From positions 1 through 59,096 of the forward strand of contig NZ_CANPWG010000028.1 in the NCBI RefSeq assembly GCF_947581915.1: a stretch of DNA of 59,096 nt, in the 5' to 3' direction. The notes below the pieces were generated by a model. It was not told where the DNA came from. It ran no database searches and saw nothing but the letters and a program-made list of their open reading frames with translations. This document shows positions 15,637-24,199 of this stretch, piece by piece. The position numbers and the translations under genes were made by a program. Origin of the DNA: Candidatus Palauibacter scopulicola (GTDB lineage Bacteria; Gemmatimonadota; Gemmatimonadetes; Palauibacterales; Palauibacteraceae). Each line of letters starts with the position of its first letter. Position 1 is the first letter of the stretch.

Positions 15637-17178
15637 CTAGCTCGAAATATACTTTTTCGTGACGTCGGCGTCGGCCGGATGGGCGAGGAGCCGGAACTCG
15701 TCGAGCCCGAGCAGAGGGTCGTCGCGCAGATCGATCGCGATCCCGCCGCTGTCCCTCATCCGGCCCAGGAACTCGCGTTCGCGCTCCAGCAGGTGGAGGG
15801 CGATCACCGGGTGCGTGAGGATGGTGATCCCGCTCTCCCGGCCGGCCGCGGCGACGCGGTCAAGCGCCCGCTCCAGGCGGCGCACCACCGTCTCCGAGGC
15901 GAGGATTCTCCCCGAGCCCTCGCAGTAAGGACACGGTTCCATCATCCGCTGGTGCAGGCTGGGGCTCACGCGCTGCCGGCTGAGCTGCAGCAGGCCGAGT
16001 TCGGAGAGCCCGAACACCTTCGTGCGCGCGCGGTCGTGGCCGAGCAGCGTCCGCATCTGCTGCACGACCTTGTTGCGCGACTCCTCCTCGTTCATGTCGA
16101 TGAAGTCGATGACGATGATCCCGCCCACGTCGCGCAGACGGAGCTGGCGGGCGATCTCTCCCGCCGCCTCGAGGTTCGTCTTGAGGATGGTCTTCGCCGG
16201 GTCCCGGCGGCCCGTGTAGCGGCCCGTGTTCACGTCGATCGAGACGAGGGCCTCGGTCTGTTCGATCACGACGTGGCCGCCGGACTTCAGGTGCACGGTG
16301 CGGCGGAACGCGCGCCGGATCTCCTCCTCGATCCCGAACTCGTCGAAGATGGGAGCCGCGCCGTCGTACCGGCTCACGCGCTCGAGCAGGTCCGGGTCCA
16401 CCTGTCCCAGGTAGGAGCGGATCTCGTGGTACAGCTCCGCCGAATCCACCGTGAGCAGGTCGATCCGGTCGCTGAACAGATCGCGCATGATGCCGGACGT
16501 CAGCCGCGCGTCCTGGTACACGAGGGCCGGCGCCTTCATCCCGTTCTGCCGGCGCCGCACCTTGCGCCACGTCTTGCGCAGCGACTTGAGTTCCCGTTCG
16601 CAGGCCTCCTTCGTCAGCTCCTCGCCGACGGTCCGGACGATGACCCCGCCGTCGTCGCCGAGGATGTCCCGCACCATGCGCCGCAGGCGGGCGCGCGTCT
16701 CCCGGTCGCCGATCTTGCGGCTGACGCCCACGTGGGAGGAGTCCGGGATATACACGAGGAAGCGGCCCGGGAGCGAGACCTGCGTCGTGACGCGGGCCCC
16801 CTTCGTGCCGATCGGTTCCTTCACGACCTGGACGAGGAGCGTCTGATCCTTGCGGATCGCCTCCTCGATGCGGGGTGCGTTCTCGTTGCGCCCCCTCCGG
16901 CGCCCCCCGTTTCGTTCCCGCCCCTCGTTCCCGTTTTCGTCGGGATCTTCGTCGGACTGTAGATCGGAGGCGTGCAGGAAGGCGGACTTCTCGGCGCCGA
17001 TGTCGACGAAGGCGGCCTGAAGCCCGGGCACGATCGCCTCGACCGCACCGAGATAGATATCGCCGGCGATGCGGCGCTCGTCGGGCCGTTCGTACAGCAG
17101 CTCGACGAGCTTGCGGTCTTCCAAGATCGCGACCCGTTTCTCGCGGGTCGTGGCGTTTACGACGATCTCGCGGCGCAC
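15637..17178 (-). CDS. rng: Ribonuclease G (RNase E/G family)
   Basis: 513 residues. An N-terminal S1-like domain (IYLGAVEAIVPGLQAAFVDIG) is interrupted at about residues 75-100 by an Asn/Arg/Glu-rich insert. The catalytic half carries the two metal-binding aspartates in VSIDVNTGRYTG and IVIDFIDMNEEE, and the zinc-link CPYCEGSG. There is no long RNase E C-terminal scaffold, so RNase G is the better name. It trims 16S rRNA and decays mRNA. The GTG start at 17178 is followed at once by the family RREIVVN. It lies upstream of rplU-rpmA on the same strand, a common arrangement. Confidence 0.96.
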   Translation of the reverse strand: MRREIVVNATTREKRVAILEDRKLVELLYERPDERRIAGDIYLGAVEAIVPGLQAAFVDIGAEKSAFLHASDLQSDEDPDENGNEGRERNGGRRRGRNENAPRIEEAIRKDQTLLVQVVKEPIGTKGARVTTQVSLPGRFLVYIPDSSHVGVSRKIGDRETRARLRRMVRDILGDDGGVIVRTVGEELTKEACERELKSLRKTWRKVRRRQNGMKAPALVYQDARLTSGIMRDLFSDRIDLLTVDSAELYHEIRSYLGQVDPDLLERVSRYDGAAPIFDEFGIEEEIRRAFRRTVHLKSGGHVVIEQTEALVSIDVNTGRYTGRRDPAKTILKTNLEAAGEIARQLRLRDVGGIIVIDFIDMNEEESRNKVVQQMRTLLGHDRARTKVFGLSELGLLQLSRQRVSPSLHQRMMEPCPYCEGSGRILASETVVRRLERALDRVAAAGRESGITILTHPVIALHLLEREREFLGRMRDSGGIAIDLRDDPLLGLDEFRLLAHPADADVTKKYISS

Positions 17179-17354
17179 GTCAGCACGCGCACGGGGTCGC
17201 CGCGCCCGATTGTGCTACCAGGGGGCTGGCATCCTGTAAGGCTCGATTCTTCGCTGCGAACCGCCGGCCGCTGCCGGGGGTTCGTGTATCTCTCCGTTAC
17301 TGCCCGGTTTCTTTCGCTTACGGCCGTAACGCATGGCCGAACCGCTCCCCCAAA

Positions 17355-18581
17355 CTAATCGAGGGAGCCCGCTTCGCGCAGCATCTCCCTTGAAATCACG
17401 ATCTTCAGTATCTCGCTCGTCCCCTCGCCGATCTCCGTGATCTTCGCGTCGCGCATCATCCGTTCGACGGGATACTCGCGGGAATAGCCGTACCCGCCGT
17501 GCAACTGCACCGCCATCGTCGTCACGTCCATCGCCGTCTCCGAGGCGAAGAGCTTGGCCATCGCGGCCTCCTTCTTGTGCTTCGCCCCCGCCATCCGGAG
17601 GCGCGCCGCGTGGTGCATCATGAGCCGCGCCGCGTGAATGCGCGTCTGCGCTTCGGCCAGCATGAAGCGGACGCCCTGGAAGTCGTGGATCTTCCTGCTG
17701 AACTGCTTCCGCTCGCCGGTGTAGCGAACCGTCTCGTCCAGCGCCCCCTGCGCGATCCCGATCGCGTGGGCGGCGATCCCGACCCGTCCGCCGTCCAGGG
17801 TGTCGAGGAAGACGGGGAAACCCCGGTCCACCTCGCCGAGCACGTTCTCCTCCGGAACCTCCACGTCCTCCAGCGTGAGTTCGCGCGTGTCGGAAGCGTT
17901 CCAGCCCAGCTTGCGCAGCTTCTGCCCGGCGCTGAAGCCCGGCATCGGCTCGAGATCCTCGGAGTGGCCGAACCCGACGCGCGCGGCGTCTTCGAGATCG
18001 CACGTCTCCTTGGTGAGGACGAACGCCGTGATGCCGCGCGAACCCTTCTCGGGGGACGTGAGGGCGCCGACGACGAACACCTCTCCCACCCCCCCGTGCG
18101 TGATCCACGTCTTGCGGCCGTTGAGGATCCAGCGGTCCCCTGCCTTCCGGGCCGTCGTCCGCATGGCGCCCGCGTCGGAACCCGACCCCGGCTCCGTGAG
18201 CCCGAATCCGCCGAGCACGCGGCCGCTCGCGAGAGGGCGGAGGAAACGTTCCTTCTGTGCATCCGTCCCCCAGCGCGCGATCGGGGTCGCGGCCAGGCTC
18301 ATGTGCGCCCCGATCATGATCGAGTGACTCGCATCCACGCGCGCGAGTTCCTCGACGGCGATGGACGCGGCGAGAAGGTCCATGCCGGCGCCGCCGATCT
18401 CCTCCTCGAAGGGAATCCCGAACAGCCCCAGTTCGGACATGAGGGCGCCCGTATCCCACGGAAAATCCTCCGATTCATCGTAGCCGGCGGCGACGGGCGC
18501 GATCTCCGCCTTGGCGAACTCCCGCACCATCTCGCGGATCATCTCGTGATGGTCTTCCAGTTGGAAACTCGGGTCTCCCAT
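17355..18581 (-). CDS. Acyl-CoA dehydrogenase
   Basis: 408 residues, FAD-dependent. Three-domain acyl-CoA dehydrogenase: N-terminal helices, a middle beta domain with FGLTEPGSGSDAGAM and WILNGRKTWITHGG, and C-terminal helices with QLHGGYGYSREYPVERMMRDAKI. The segment TEIGEGTSEILKIVI carries the glutamate used as catalytic base in short-chain and butyryl-type enzymes. The likely substrate is a short or branched acyl-CoA. ATG 18581 follows GAGGAGTGA. It stands alone, but the acyl-CoA operon at 24.9-29.6 kb would use its products. Confidence 0.95.
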   Translation of the reverse strand: MGDPSFQLEDHHEMIREMVREFAKAEIAPVAAGYDESEDFPWDTGALMSELGLFGIPFEEEIGGAGMDLLAASIAVEELARVDASHSIMIGAHMSLAATPIARWGTDAQKERFLRPLASGRVLGGFGLTEPGSGSDAGAMRTTARKAGDRWILNGRKTWITHGGVGEVFVVGALTSPEKGSRGITAFVLTKETCDLEDAARVGFGHSEDLEPMPGFSAGQKLRKLGWNASDTRELTLEDVEVPEENVLGEVDRGFPVFLDTLDGGRVGIAAHAIGIAQGALDETVRYTGERKQFSRKIHDFQGVRFMLAEAQTRIHAARLMMHHAARLRMAGAKHKKEAAMAKLFASETAMDVTTMAVQLHGGYGYSREYPVERMMRDAKITEIGEGTSEILKIVISREMLREAGSLD

Positions 18582-18866
18582 TCACTCCTCTGTTCGGTGC
18601 GTGCGGCCGGCGCCGCAAATCAGGACTTCTCACTTGCGCGCCAGGATCGGGTGCGTGGCCCGGCGGCGGGCGGGCTGTGACTTCGGGACGCCGCGTGCCT
18701 AACGTACCGGAGGCGGGCCTCCCGCCGAAACGTCTGGCAGAAACGGGAGATCTGGAAGGGCCGGACGCGTCACGATCGGGCGCCGGCAGGCGTTGACCCT
18801 ATGGATGGCAAGGGTGCAAGCCCGCGGCGCTCTTCGCGTACCGGAAACGGTGTGGAGGAGAAAACC

Positions 18867-19382
18867 GTGGACTTCGAGGCGGCATACAAGAACCACTGGA
18901 CGCCACTCCTTCGGTATGTCGACCGGCTGGTGGGTGACGCCGACCTTGCGGCGGATGTCGTACAGGAGGCGTTCGTTCGGCTGTTGGAACAGACGCTTCC
19001 GGACGAGGAGGTGCGGCGCTGGCTGTTCACGGTGGCGACGAACCTGGTGCGGGACGACGCTCGCATGAGCGCGCGACGGCGAAGGTTGCTGTCGCAGCGC
19101 TACGACCAGACCGATCTCGCGCACGATCCGGTCGAGTCGCCGGATCAGCCGGTCTTGCGGGCTGAACGGGTCGCGGCGGTGCGCGCCGCGCTGGCGGAGA
19201 TGCCCGAACGCGACCGTCGGTTGCTGTTGATGAGAGAGGAAGGATTCCGGTACGCCGAGATCGCCGAAGTGATCGAAGTCGCGCCGGGATCGGTCGGAAC
19301 GCTGCTTGCACGGGCGCTGCGCCGGTTCACGGAGGCGCTGGATCCGCGGATCGTGGAGGACGAGACCGGTCGGGGCCGGTGA
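18867..19382 (+). CDS. ECF-type RNA polymerase sigma factor
   Basis: 171 residues. Region 2 is seen in YKNHWTPLLRYVDRLVGDADLAADVVQEAFVRLLEQ...WLFTVATNLVRDDAR. Region 4 is AALAEMPERDRRLLLMREEGFRYAEIAEVIEVAPGSVGTLLARALRRF. GTG 18867 is preferred since GGAGGAG sits 6 bases upstream; an ATG at 18801 is in frame but has no ribosome site and adds an unalignable leader. The next genes are a membrane anti-sigma factor and a TonB-dependent receptor, so it probably controls an envelope or uptake response. Confidence 0.93.
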   Translation: MDFEAAYKNHWTPLLRYVDRLVGDADLAADVVQEAFVRLLEQTLPDEEVRRWLFTVATNLVRDDARMSARRRRLLSQRYDQTDLAHDPVESPDQPVLRAERVAAVRAALAEMPERDRRLLLMREEGFRYAEIAEVIEVAPGSVGTLLARALRRFTEALDPRIVEDETGRGR

Positions 19383-19404
19383 GGGGGGACGATGGGTGAC
19401 CGGT

Positions 19405-19446
19405 CGGGATGCGACTGGAAATCTGCGGGATGCGACTGGAAATCTG
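19405..19446 (+). repeat. Tandem direct repeat, 2 x 21 bp
   Basis: Two perfect adjacent copies of a 21-base unit beginning CGGGATGCGACTGG, at 19405-19425 and 19426-19446. They fill about half of the 88-base gap between the sigma and anti-sigma genes. Twenty-one bases is two helical turns, so the copies would present the same face to a bound protein. They end 24 bases before the anti-sigma start. Confidence 0.9.
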
Positions 19447-19470
19447 CGTTGAAAATAGTGAGGATTGAGT

Positions 19471-20244
19471 ATGTCTACGCGTGAACAGCCACATGTCGAC
19501 GACGGAGCGCTGCTCGCGCTGCTCGACGGTGAGCTGACCACAGCAGAACGGAGAGCCGTCGAAGAGCGCGTGGCGGCGTGCCCGGATTCCCGGGCGCGCC
19601 TCGATGAGATGCGCTTCGCGACGCGGCGTGCGACGGCGGCGCTCGACCTGCTTTCGGCGCCGGAATCGCGGGCCGGGATGCCGGCGGCGCTGCGCGAAGC
19701 CGCGCGCCGGGCGCCGGCGTCTCTCGCAAGCGCGCGGGCGCGACGCTGGGCGAGGCTGAGCCGCCGCTCCGTCGCGGTGGCCGCGGGGATCACGCTTCTC
19801 GTCGCCGCGGGCGCGTACGCGGTGCCGGGATCGCCGGTCCGGGGCTGGGTCGACGGCGGGATCGAGGCCGTTGCGGCCTGGATCGCGGGCGATTCCCAGG
19901 TTGCCGGGGACGCCGGACCCTCCCGGGTGTCGGTGGACCCCCGCGACGGCGCCGTGCGCATCATGGTGGTCGGCGGGCACGAAGGCACGCGGTTGACGGT
20001 CGAGCTGTCCGACGAAGAGACGGCCACGGTGGAGACCCGTGACGCGAGCTTCCACGTGGAGCCGGGCGTCATCGAGGTTGCGGGGGCGGCGGATGAGATC
20101 CGCGTGACCTTGCCGCGGAACGCCGCGACCGGTTCTGTAATCATCGATGAGAGCGAGGTCGTCCGCCTCGAGGGCGGCGAGTTGCGGCGCACGGATTCGG
20201 CGGCTGAGAGTCGCGTGGAGATCTTTCTCGGCACCGACGGGTAG
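19471..20244 (+). CDS. Membrane-bound anti-sigma factor
   Basis: 257 residues. An N-terminal anti-sigma domain (DDGALLALLDGELTTAERRAVEERVAACPDS) resembles the zinc-binding ZAS type, but the second cysteine of the CxxC is replaced by serine, so zinc binding may be lost. One membrane helix lies at about residues 95-112 (VAVAAGITLLVAAGAYAV). The remaining 145 residues are periplasmic, beta-rich and unassigned. It should hold the ECF sigma factor of 18867-19382 at the membrane until an envelope signal arrives. ATG 19471 follows GAGGA. Confidence 0.82.
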   Translation: MSTREQPHVDDGALLALLDGELTTAERRAVEERVAACPDSRARLDEMRFATRRATAALDLLSAPESRAGMPAALREAARRAPASLASARARRWARLSRRSVAVAAGITLLVAAGAYAVPGSPVRGWVDGGIEAVAAWIAGDSQVAGDAGPSRVSVDPRDGAVRIMVVGGHEGTRLTVELSDEETATVETRDASFHVEPGVIEVAGAADEIRVTLPRNAATGSVIIDESEVVRLEGGELRRTDSAAESRVEIFLGTDG

Positions 20245-20320
20245 CAGCGCAGGCACCGGACGCCGCCGCGGCGGACGACGATGACCTGACGGACTGCCAG
20301 CCTGAGGGGTGGATCCCGGG

Positions 20321-22645
20321 ATGACGAAGCCCATGCACCGAAGGTCGGGGCCCGTCTCCCATCCGTGGCGATTCGCACTGCTCCTCGGCCCCGTTTCGAC
20401 CTGCCTCTTCGCTCCGCCGGTTCTCGCTCAGGATCCCCCACCGCCCCCCCCTCCCGAGGACGCGCCGGTTGTTGGCGCCGTGTTCGGCCGCGTGCTGCGC
20501 GCCGAATCCCAGACGCCGATCGCAGCCGCTTCGGTGGAAGTCCGCTTTCCCGCGTTTTCCTGGTTCCTCGTCACGGACGACGACGGTTTCTACCGGGCGG
20601 AAGGGCTTCCGGCGGGCCCCATCCATCTCGTCGCGCGCGCGCTGGATCGCGACCCGCTCGCCGCCAGCATCCTGGTGCCGGCGGGCGGCGACGTCCCGCT
20701 CGACCTGGCTCTGGAGCGGCGGCCCGTCGCGATGCCGAGCCTGTTCGCCCACATCCTCGCGCGGCGGCTGCCCGCTCCGGGCCTCACCCGCGACGGGTTC
20801 CGGGAGGAAGGAGAAACGGAGCTCCGCGCGCTGGATTCATCTCCAGGCGTGGCGGAGGCGGGTCTGACGCTGGACGAAACCGGCATCGATCCCGCGGATC
20901 CGACCAGCGTGCTCTACGTGCGGGGCGCCGCGTCGGACCTGAAGCTCGTGCTGCTCGATGGCGCGCCCGTCTACGCGCCGTTCCACCTCAGCGGACTCCT
21001 CGACGCCTTCCCGGACGGCGTGCTCGACGAAGCGTCCCTTTACATCGGCGGCACGCCGGCGCGCTACGACGGGGGACTTTCCTATGTCCTCGATCTCAAG
21101 ATCCGGGAGGGAGACGCGGAGAGGTTCCGCGTCGCCGGCGCGGCCGACCTCCTGGGCGGCACCCTGCGGGCGGAGGGCCCGGTCGGACCCGCGGGGCGAG
21201 TGCTCCTCAGCGGCCGGGCGCTGCACGGGCTCGGCTATCGGGTCATCACGAACGGGCGCGAGATGCCGTACGGGTACGGCGACCTCCTGGGTCGGCTGGA
21301 CTATCGCCTGGGGCCTGGGAAGCTTACGGCCACCGGGTTCTGGAACCGCGAGTCCGTGCTGCTCGACATCGGTCGCCTGGAGGACGCCGGGGCGGTGGAG
21401 TCGGCCTACTGGGGCAACCTGGCGGGGTCGGCGAGCTATCGCGTTCCGCTGGGCAACGGGACGTTCACGTTGCGGGGCGCGCACGGGCGGTTCGGCACGG
21501 GCCTGCCGTTGCCGCGCGACAAGGAACTCGACTTCGAGGTCTCGTTCGCGGACGTCATTGCACGGACCGTACGCACCCGCACCGAGGCGCTGTTCGAGTC
21601 GGGAGGCCGCGAATTCCGCTGGGCCGCGGGCGGCGGCTTCGACTCGTACGAGACGGTCGTGGACCGGAGAACCGTACTCGGTGGCCGAACGGCGCACGAC
21701 CTGACCCACGCGGTGCGGCGCGCGGACGTGGTGGCCGGCTGGGGCGAGGCCATCTGGGAAGTGGCCCCCGAAGTCGAGGTGAGGGGGGGATTCCGGACCA
21801 GCTATTTCGCCCCCTCCCGCCGCGCGAAGTTCGCGCCGCGGGGCACCGTCACCTGGCACCTTACGGAAGCGGCGGACCTCCGCGTCTCCGCCGGGAGGTT
21901 CTACCAGGTGGTGCGCGGACCCGAATCCATCCTCTCGGGAGACCTCACCGGACCCACCATCGGCGGCGTCCTACCCACGTTGGACCCCGACTACATCCCG
22001 CCGACGACGCCGGGGTCCAGTATCGCGGGCGCCTCCCATCTGGTGGTCGGATTCGAGAACGCGCTCGAGAACGGCGTCGACGTCGGCGTCGAAGCCTACC
22101 TCAAGTCCTTCGACGATCTCCCCGACGCAAACCAGCTCTACTCCTGGGGCGGGGATCTGTGGCTGCAGGCGAAGGAGGGTCCGATCCGAGGCTGGATCGG
22201 CTACTCGATCGCGTTCGTGTGGACGACCGATCCGGCCGAGGACACCCCGTTCGTGGGCCGGCAACTCCTCAGCGGCGGGCTCTCCTCGAACGTGCGCGAG
22301 TTCGACTTCGGGATCCGGCTCGCCTACGGGGCCGGCCTGTCCTTCGCGTCGGTGACCGGAGGAGGCGAGGAGAAGGGCGCGCCGAGCGGTGACGATCCCC
22401 TGCCGGTGCTCTCCGGGGCGCCGGAGGATTCGTATCTCCGGGTCGACGCCGAGATTTCCCGACGCTGGGTCGCGAGCATCGGCCGCTCGTCCGTCGTGAT
22501 CGCCCCGTATGTGCGGGTGCTCAACGCGCTGGATCGCCGGGACGCGCTCTTCTACCAGACCACGTCGGACCAGCAACTCACGCGTCCCGCCCCGCTCGCT
22601 TCCCTCCCCGTGATCGCCATCTTCGGCGTGTCGTGGTCCTTCTGA
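20321..22645 (+). CDS. TonB-dependent outer-membrane receptor with N-terminal carboxypeptidase-regulatory-like domain
   Basis: About 774 residues. A signal peptide (WRFALLLGPVSTCLFAPPVLAQ) is followed by a proline run, a CarboxypepD_reg-like beta-sandwich (VFGRVLRAESQTPIAAASVEV...DGFYRAEGLPAGP), a plug domain (SVLYVRGAASDLKLVLLDGAPVYAPFHLSG...YIGGTPARYDGGLS) and a beta barrel ending in aromatic VSWSF. The order resembles polysaccharide- or peptide-type receptors. There is no STN signalling domain. ATG 20321 is the chosen start; GAGGGG at 20304-20309 lies 11 bases upstream. Its last 68 bases overlap recQ on the other strand. Substrate unknown. Confidence 0.87.
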   Translation: MTKPMHRRSGPVSHPWRFALLLGPVSTCLFAPPVLAQDPPPPPPPEDAPVVGAVFGRVLRAESQTPIAAASVEVRFPAFSWFLVTDDDGFYRAEGLPAGPIHLVARALDRDPLAASILVPAGGDVPLDLALERRPVAMPSLFAHILARRLPAPGLTRDGFREEGETELRALDSSPGVAEAGLTLDETGIDPADPTSVLYVRGAASDLKLVLLDGAPVYAPFHLSGLLDAFPDGVLDEASLYIGGTPARYDGGLSYVLDLKIREGDAERFRVAGAADLLGGTLRAEGPVGPAGRVLLSGRALHGLGYRVITNGREMPYGYGDLLGRLDYRLGPGKLTATGFWNRESVLLDIGRLEDAGAVESAYWGNLAGSASYRVPLGNGTFTLRGAHGRFGTGLPLPRDKELDFEVSFADVIARTVRTRTEALFESGGREFRWAAGGGFDSYETVVDRRTVLGGRTAHDLTHAVRRADVVAGWGEAIWEVAPEVEVRGGFRTSYFAPSRRAKFAPRGTVTWHLTEAADLRVSAGRFYQVVRGPESILSGDLTGPTIGGVLPTLDPDYIPPTTPGSSIAGASHLVVGFENALENGVDVGVEAYLKSFDDLPDANQLYSWGGDLWLQAKEGPIRGWIGYSIAFVWTTDPAEDTPFVGRQLLSGGLSSNVREFDFGIRLAYGAGLSFASVTGGGEEKGAPSGDDPLPVLSGAPEDSYLRVDAEISRRWVASIGRSSVVIAPYVRVLNALDRRDALFYQTTSDQQLTRPAPLASLPVIAIFGVSWSF

Positions 22646-23945
22646 CGCTCCGACCGGGGGTGCGGGCGGGCGCGGCCCGGTCGCGATCGCAGTTGTCGCA
22701 GCCGTCGCAGACCGGAGCGCGTTCGCCGAAGTAGGCGGCGATGGCCGCCCGGCGGCAGGTGGGGGTTTCGATGTAGGCCTGCATGGCGGCTTGCCGTTCG
22801 GCGTGGGCGGCGGCCCGGTCGGAGCCGGGCGGCGGGCTGCCCGGCCGGGGACGCTCGCGCCGGCCGAACGGAAGGGCGCGGCGGCGTTTCCCGCGGATCG
22901 CGACCATCGCGCAGCGCGCCGGTTCGCCGTCACGGCCGGCGCGACCCGCTTCCTGGACGTACTCCTCCAGCGACCCCGGGGCGCCGAGATGCGCGACGAG
23001 GCGCACGTGCGGGTGGTCGATCCCCATGCCGAACGCGGTCGTGGCGCAAACCACGCGAATGCTCCCGTCCAGGAAGGCCCGCTGCGTCGCCTGGCGCCGC
23101 TCGATCGGCAGGCGCGCGTGGTACGGCGCGCTCGGCACGCCCATCCTCGAGAGCGCGATCGCAAGCTGCGCGCTGAGTCCCCGCGTGCGCGCGTAGACGA
23201 CCGCCGATGCTCCCCCGCACGCCGCCACCTCGCGCCGCACGCGCCGGTAGGCCTCGCGCACATCCGGGGCGATCTCCACGGAGTAGCGCAGGTTCGGCCG
23301 GTTCGCGGGCACGAAGATGCGGATCGGCCCTTCCATCCCCAGGAACCGCTCGATTTCGCGCCGCGTTCGCCACGTCGCGGTCGCCGTGAGGGCCGTCAGC
23401 GGGGGGCGGCCCAGCCTCTCCCTCGCCCGCCCGATCCGCAGGTACGACGGACGGAAGTCGTGCCCCCACTGGGACACGCAGTGCGCCTCGTCGACCGCGA
23501 TGCCCGCCACGCCCACTTCGCGCAGACGATCGCACACGGCCCGGTTCTCCAGGCGCTCGGGCGCCAGGTACAGGAGGTCGAGTTCGCCGAGCCGGGCGCG
23601 CTCCAGGGCCTCGTCCACCTCCTGCCGCGGGGTCGCGCTCGTCCAGCCGAGCACGCGCATGCCCCGGCGCTCGGCCCCGGCGACCTGATCCTCGATGAGC
23701 GAGATGAGCGGCGAGACGACGAGCGTGGCCCGCGGACGCAGCAGGGCGGGGATCTGGAAGCACACGGACTTGCCGAAGCCCGTCGGCAGCACCGCGAGCG
23801 TGTCCCGTCCGCTGAGCACCGCCTCCACCACGCGCGACTGGGCGGGACGGAAATCGTCGTAGCCGAACCGGTCCCTGAGGAGGTCGCGCGCATCGTCGAG
23901 GGTGGCCACGGGGCGCCCCGCGCCGGTGCTGTCGTCGGTCGTCAC
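22578..23945 (-). CDS. recQ: Short RecQ-type ATP-dependent DNA helicase
   Basis: 455 residues. Helicase motifs: FGYDDFRPAQ (motif 0), Walker A LPTGFGKS with Lys59, VDEAHCVSQWGHDFRPSY (DEAH and aromatic-rich loop), TATAT, and motif VI QEAGRAGRDG. The zinc module cysteines are seen as TCRRAAIAAYF...CDGCDNC. The protein then ends in about 30 Arg/Ser-rich residues, so the winged-helix and HRDC domains of E. coli RecQ (about 610 residues) are missing. It unwinds 3'-5' and acts in recombination repair. GTG 23945 follows GAGGGGT. The 3' end overlaps the convergent receptor gene by 68 bases. Confidence 0.95.
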   Translation of the reverse strand: MTTDDSTGAGRPVATLDDARDLLRDRFGYDDFRPAQSRVVEAVLSGRDTLAVLPTGFGKSVCFQIPALLRPRATLVVSPLISLIEDQVAGAERRGMRVLGWTSATPRQEVDEALERARLGELDLLYLAPERLENRAVCDRLREVGVAGIAVDEAHCVSQWGHDFRPSYLRIGRARERLGRPPLTALTATATWRTRREIERFLGMEGPIRIFVPANRPNLRYSVEIAPDVREAYRRVRREVAACGGASAVVYARTRGLSAQLAIALSRMGVPSAPYHARLPIERRQATQRAFLDGSIRVVCATTAFGMGIDHPHVRLVAHLGAPGSLEEYVQEAGRAGRDGEPARCAMVAIRGKRRRALPFGRRERPRPGSPPPGSDRAAAHAERQAAMQAYIETPTCRRAAIAAYFGERAPVCDGCDNCDRDRAAPARTPGRSVRRTTTRRRWRSRGGKRAGRDA

Positions 23946-24006
23946 ACCCCTCGATGCGCCGCGCGGTCAACGCGGGATCAACGCGGGATCCACCCCCGGG
24001 GCCGGG

Positions 24007-24195
24007 TCAGGCTCTCGTGCGCCCCAGGCGGAGGACGACGGCAGCGACGAGGAGGCCGCAGCCAACGCCGGCGACGAAGTCCTGCTCCGTGAACGCGCCG
24101 ATGAACCACGTGGCGCCCCCGGCCAGGCCGAGTCCGACCTGCAGCCGGAGCCACCAGTCGCGGCCCGCCGTCGACGCCCCCGCCGGGTCGTTCAC
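24007..24195 (-). CDS. Small two-helix membrane protein, unknown
   Basis: 62 residues from a GTG at 24195. A short polar start (NDPAGASTAGRDWWLRLQ) is followed by two hydrophobic stretches (VGLGLAGGATWFIGAF and VAGVGCGLLVAAVVLRL) and a basic end. It begins 4 bases after the stop of the larger membrane protein, so co-translation is likely. No family is recognised. The start is weakly supported, with only GGA close by. Confidence 0.55.
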   Translation of the reverse strand: MNDPAGASTAGRDWWLRLQVGLGLAGGATWFIGAFTEQDFVAGVGCGLLVAAVVLRLGRTRA

Positions 24196-24199
24196 TCCG

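Noticed and set aside
17179-17354. Possible small gene or RNA between rng and the acyl-CoA dehydrogenase.
   Set aside because: No ribosome site, no convincing structure, and the frames present are not protein-like. I see nothing in this gap.
18582-18866. Possible gene in the 285-base gap before the sigma factor.
   Set aside because: Frames are short and Arg/Ala-rich with no family features. It is more likely the divergent promoter region for the dehydrogenase and sigma factor.
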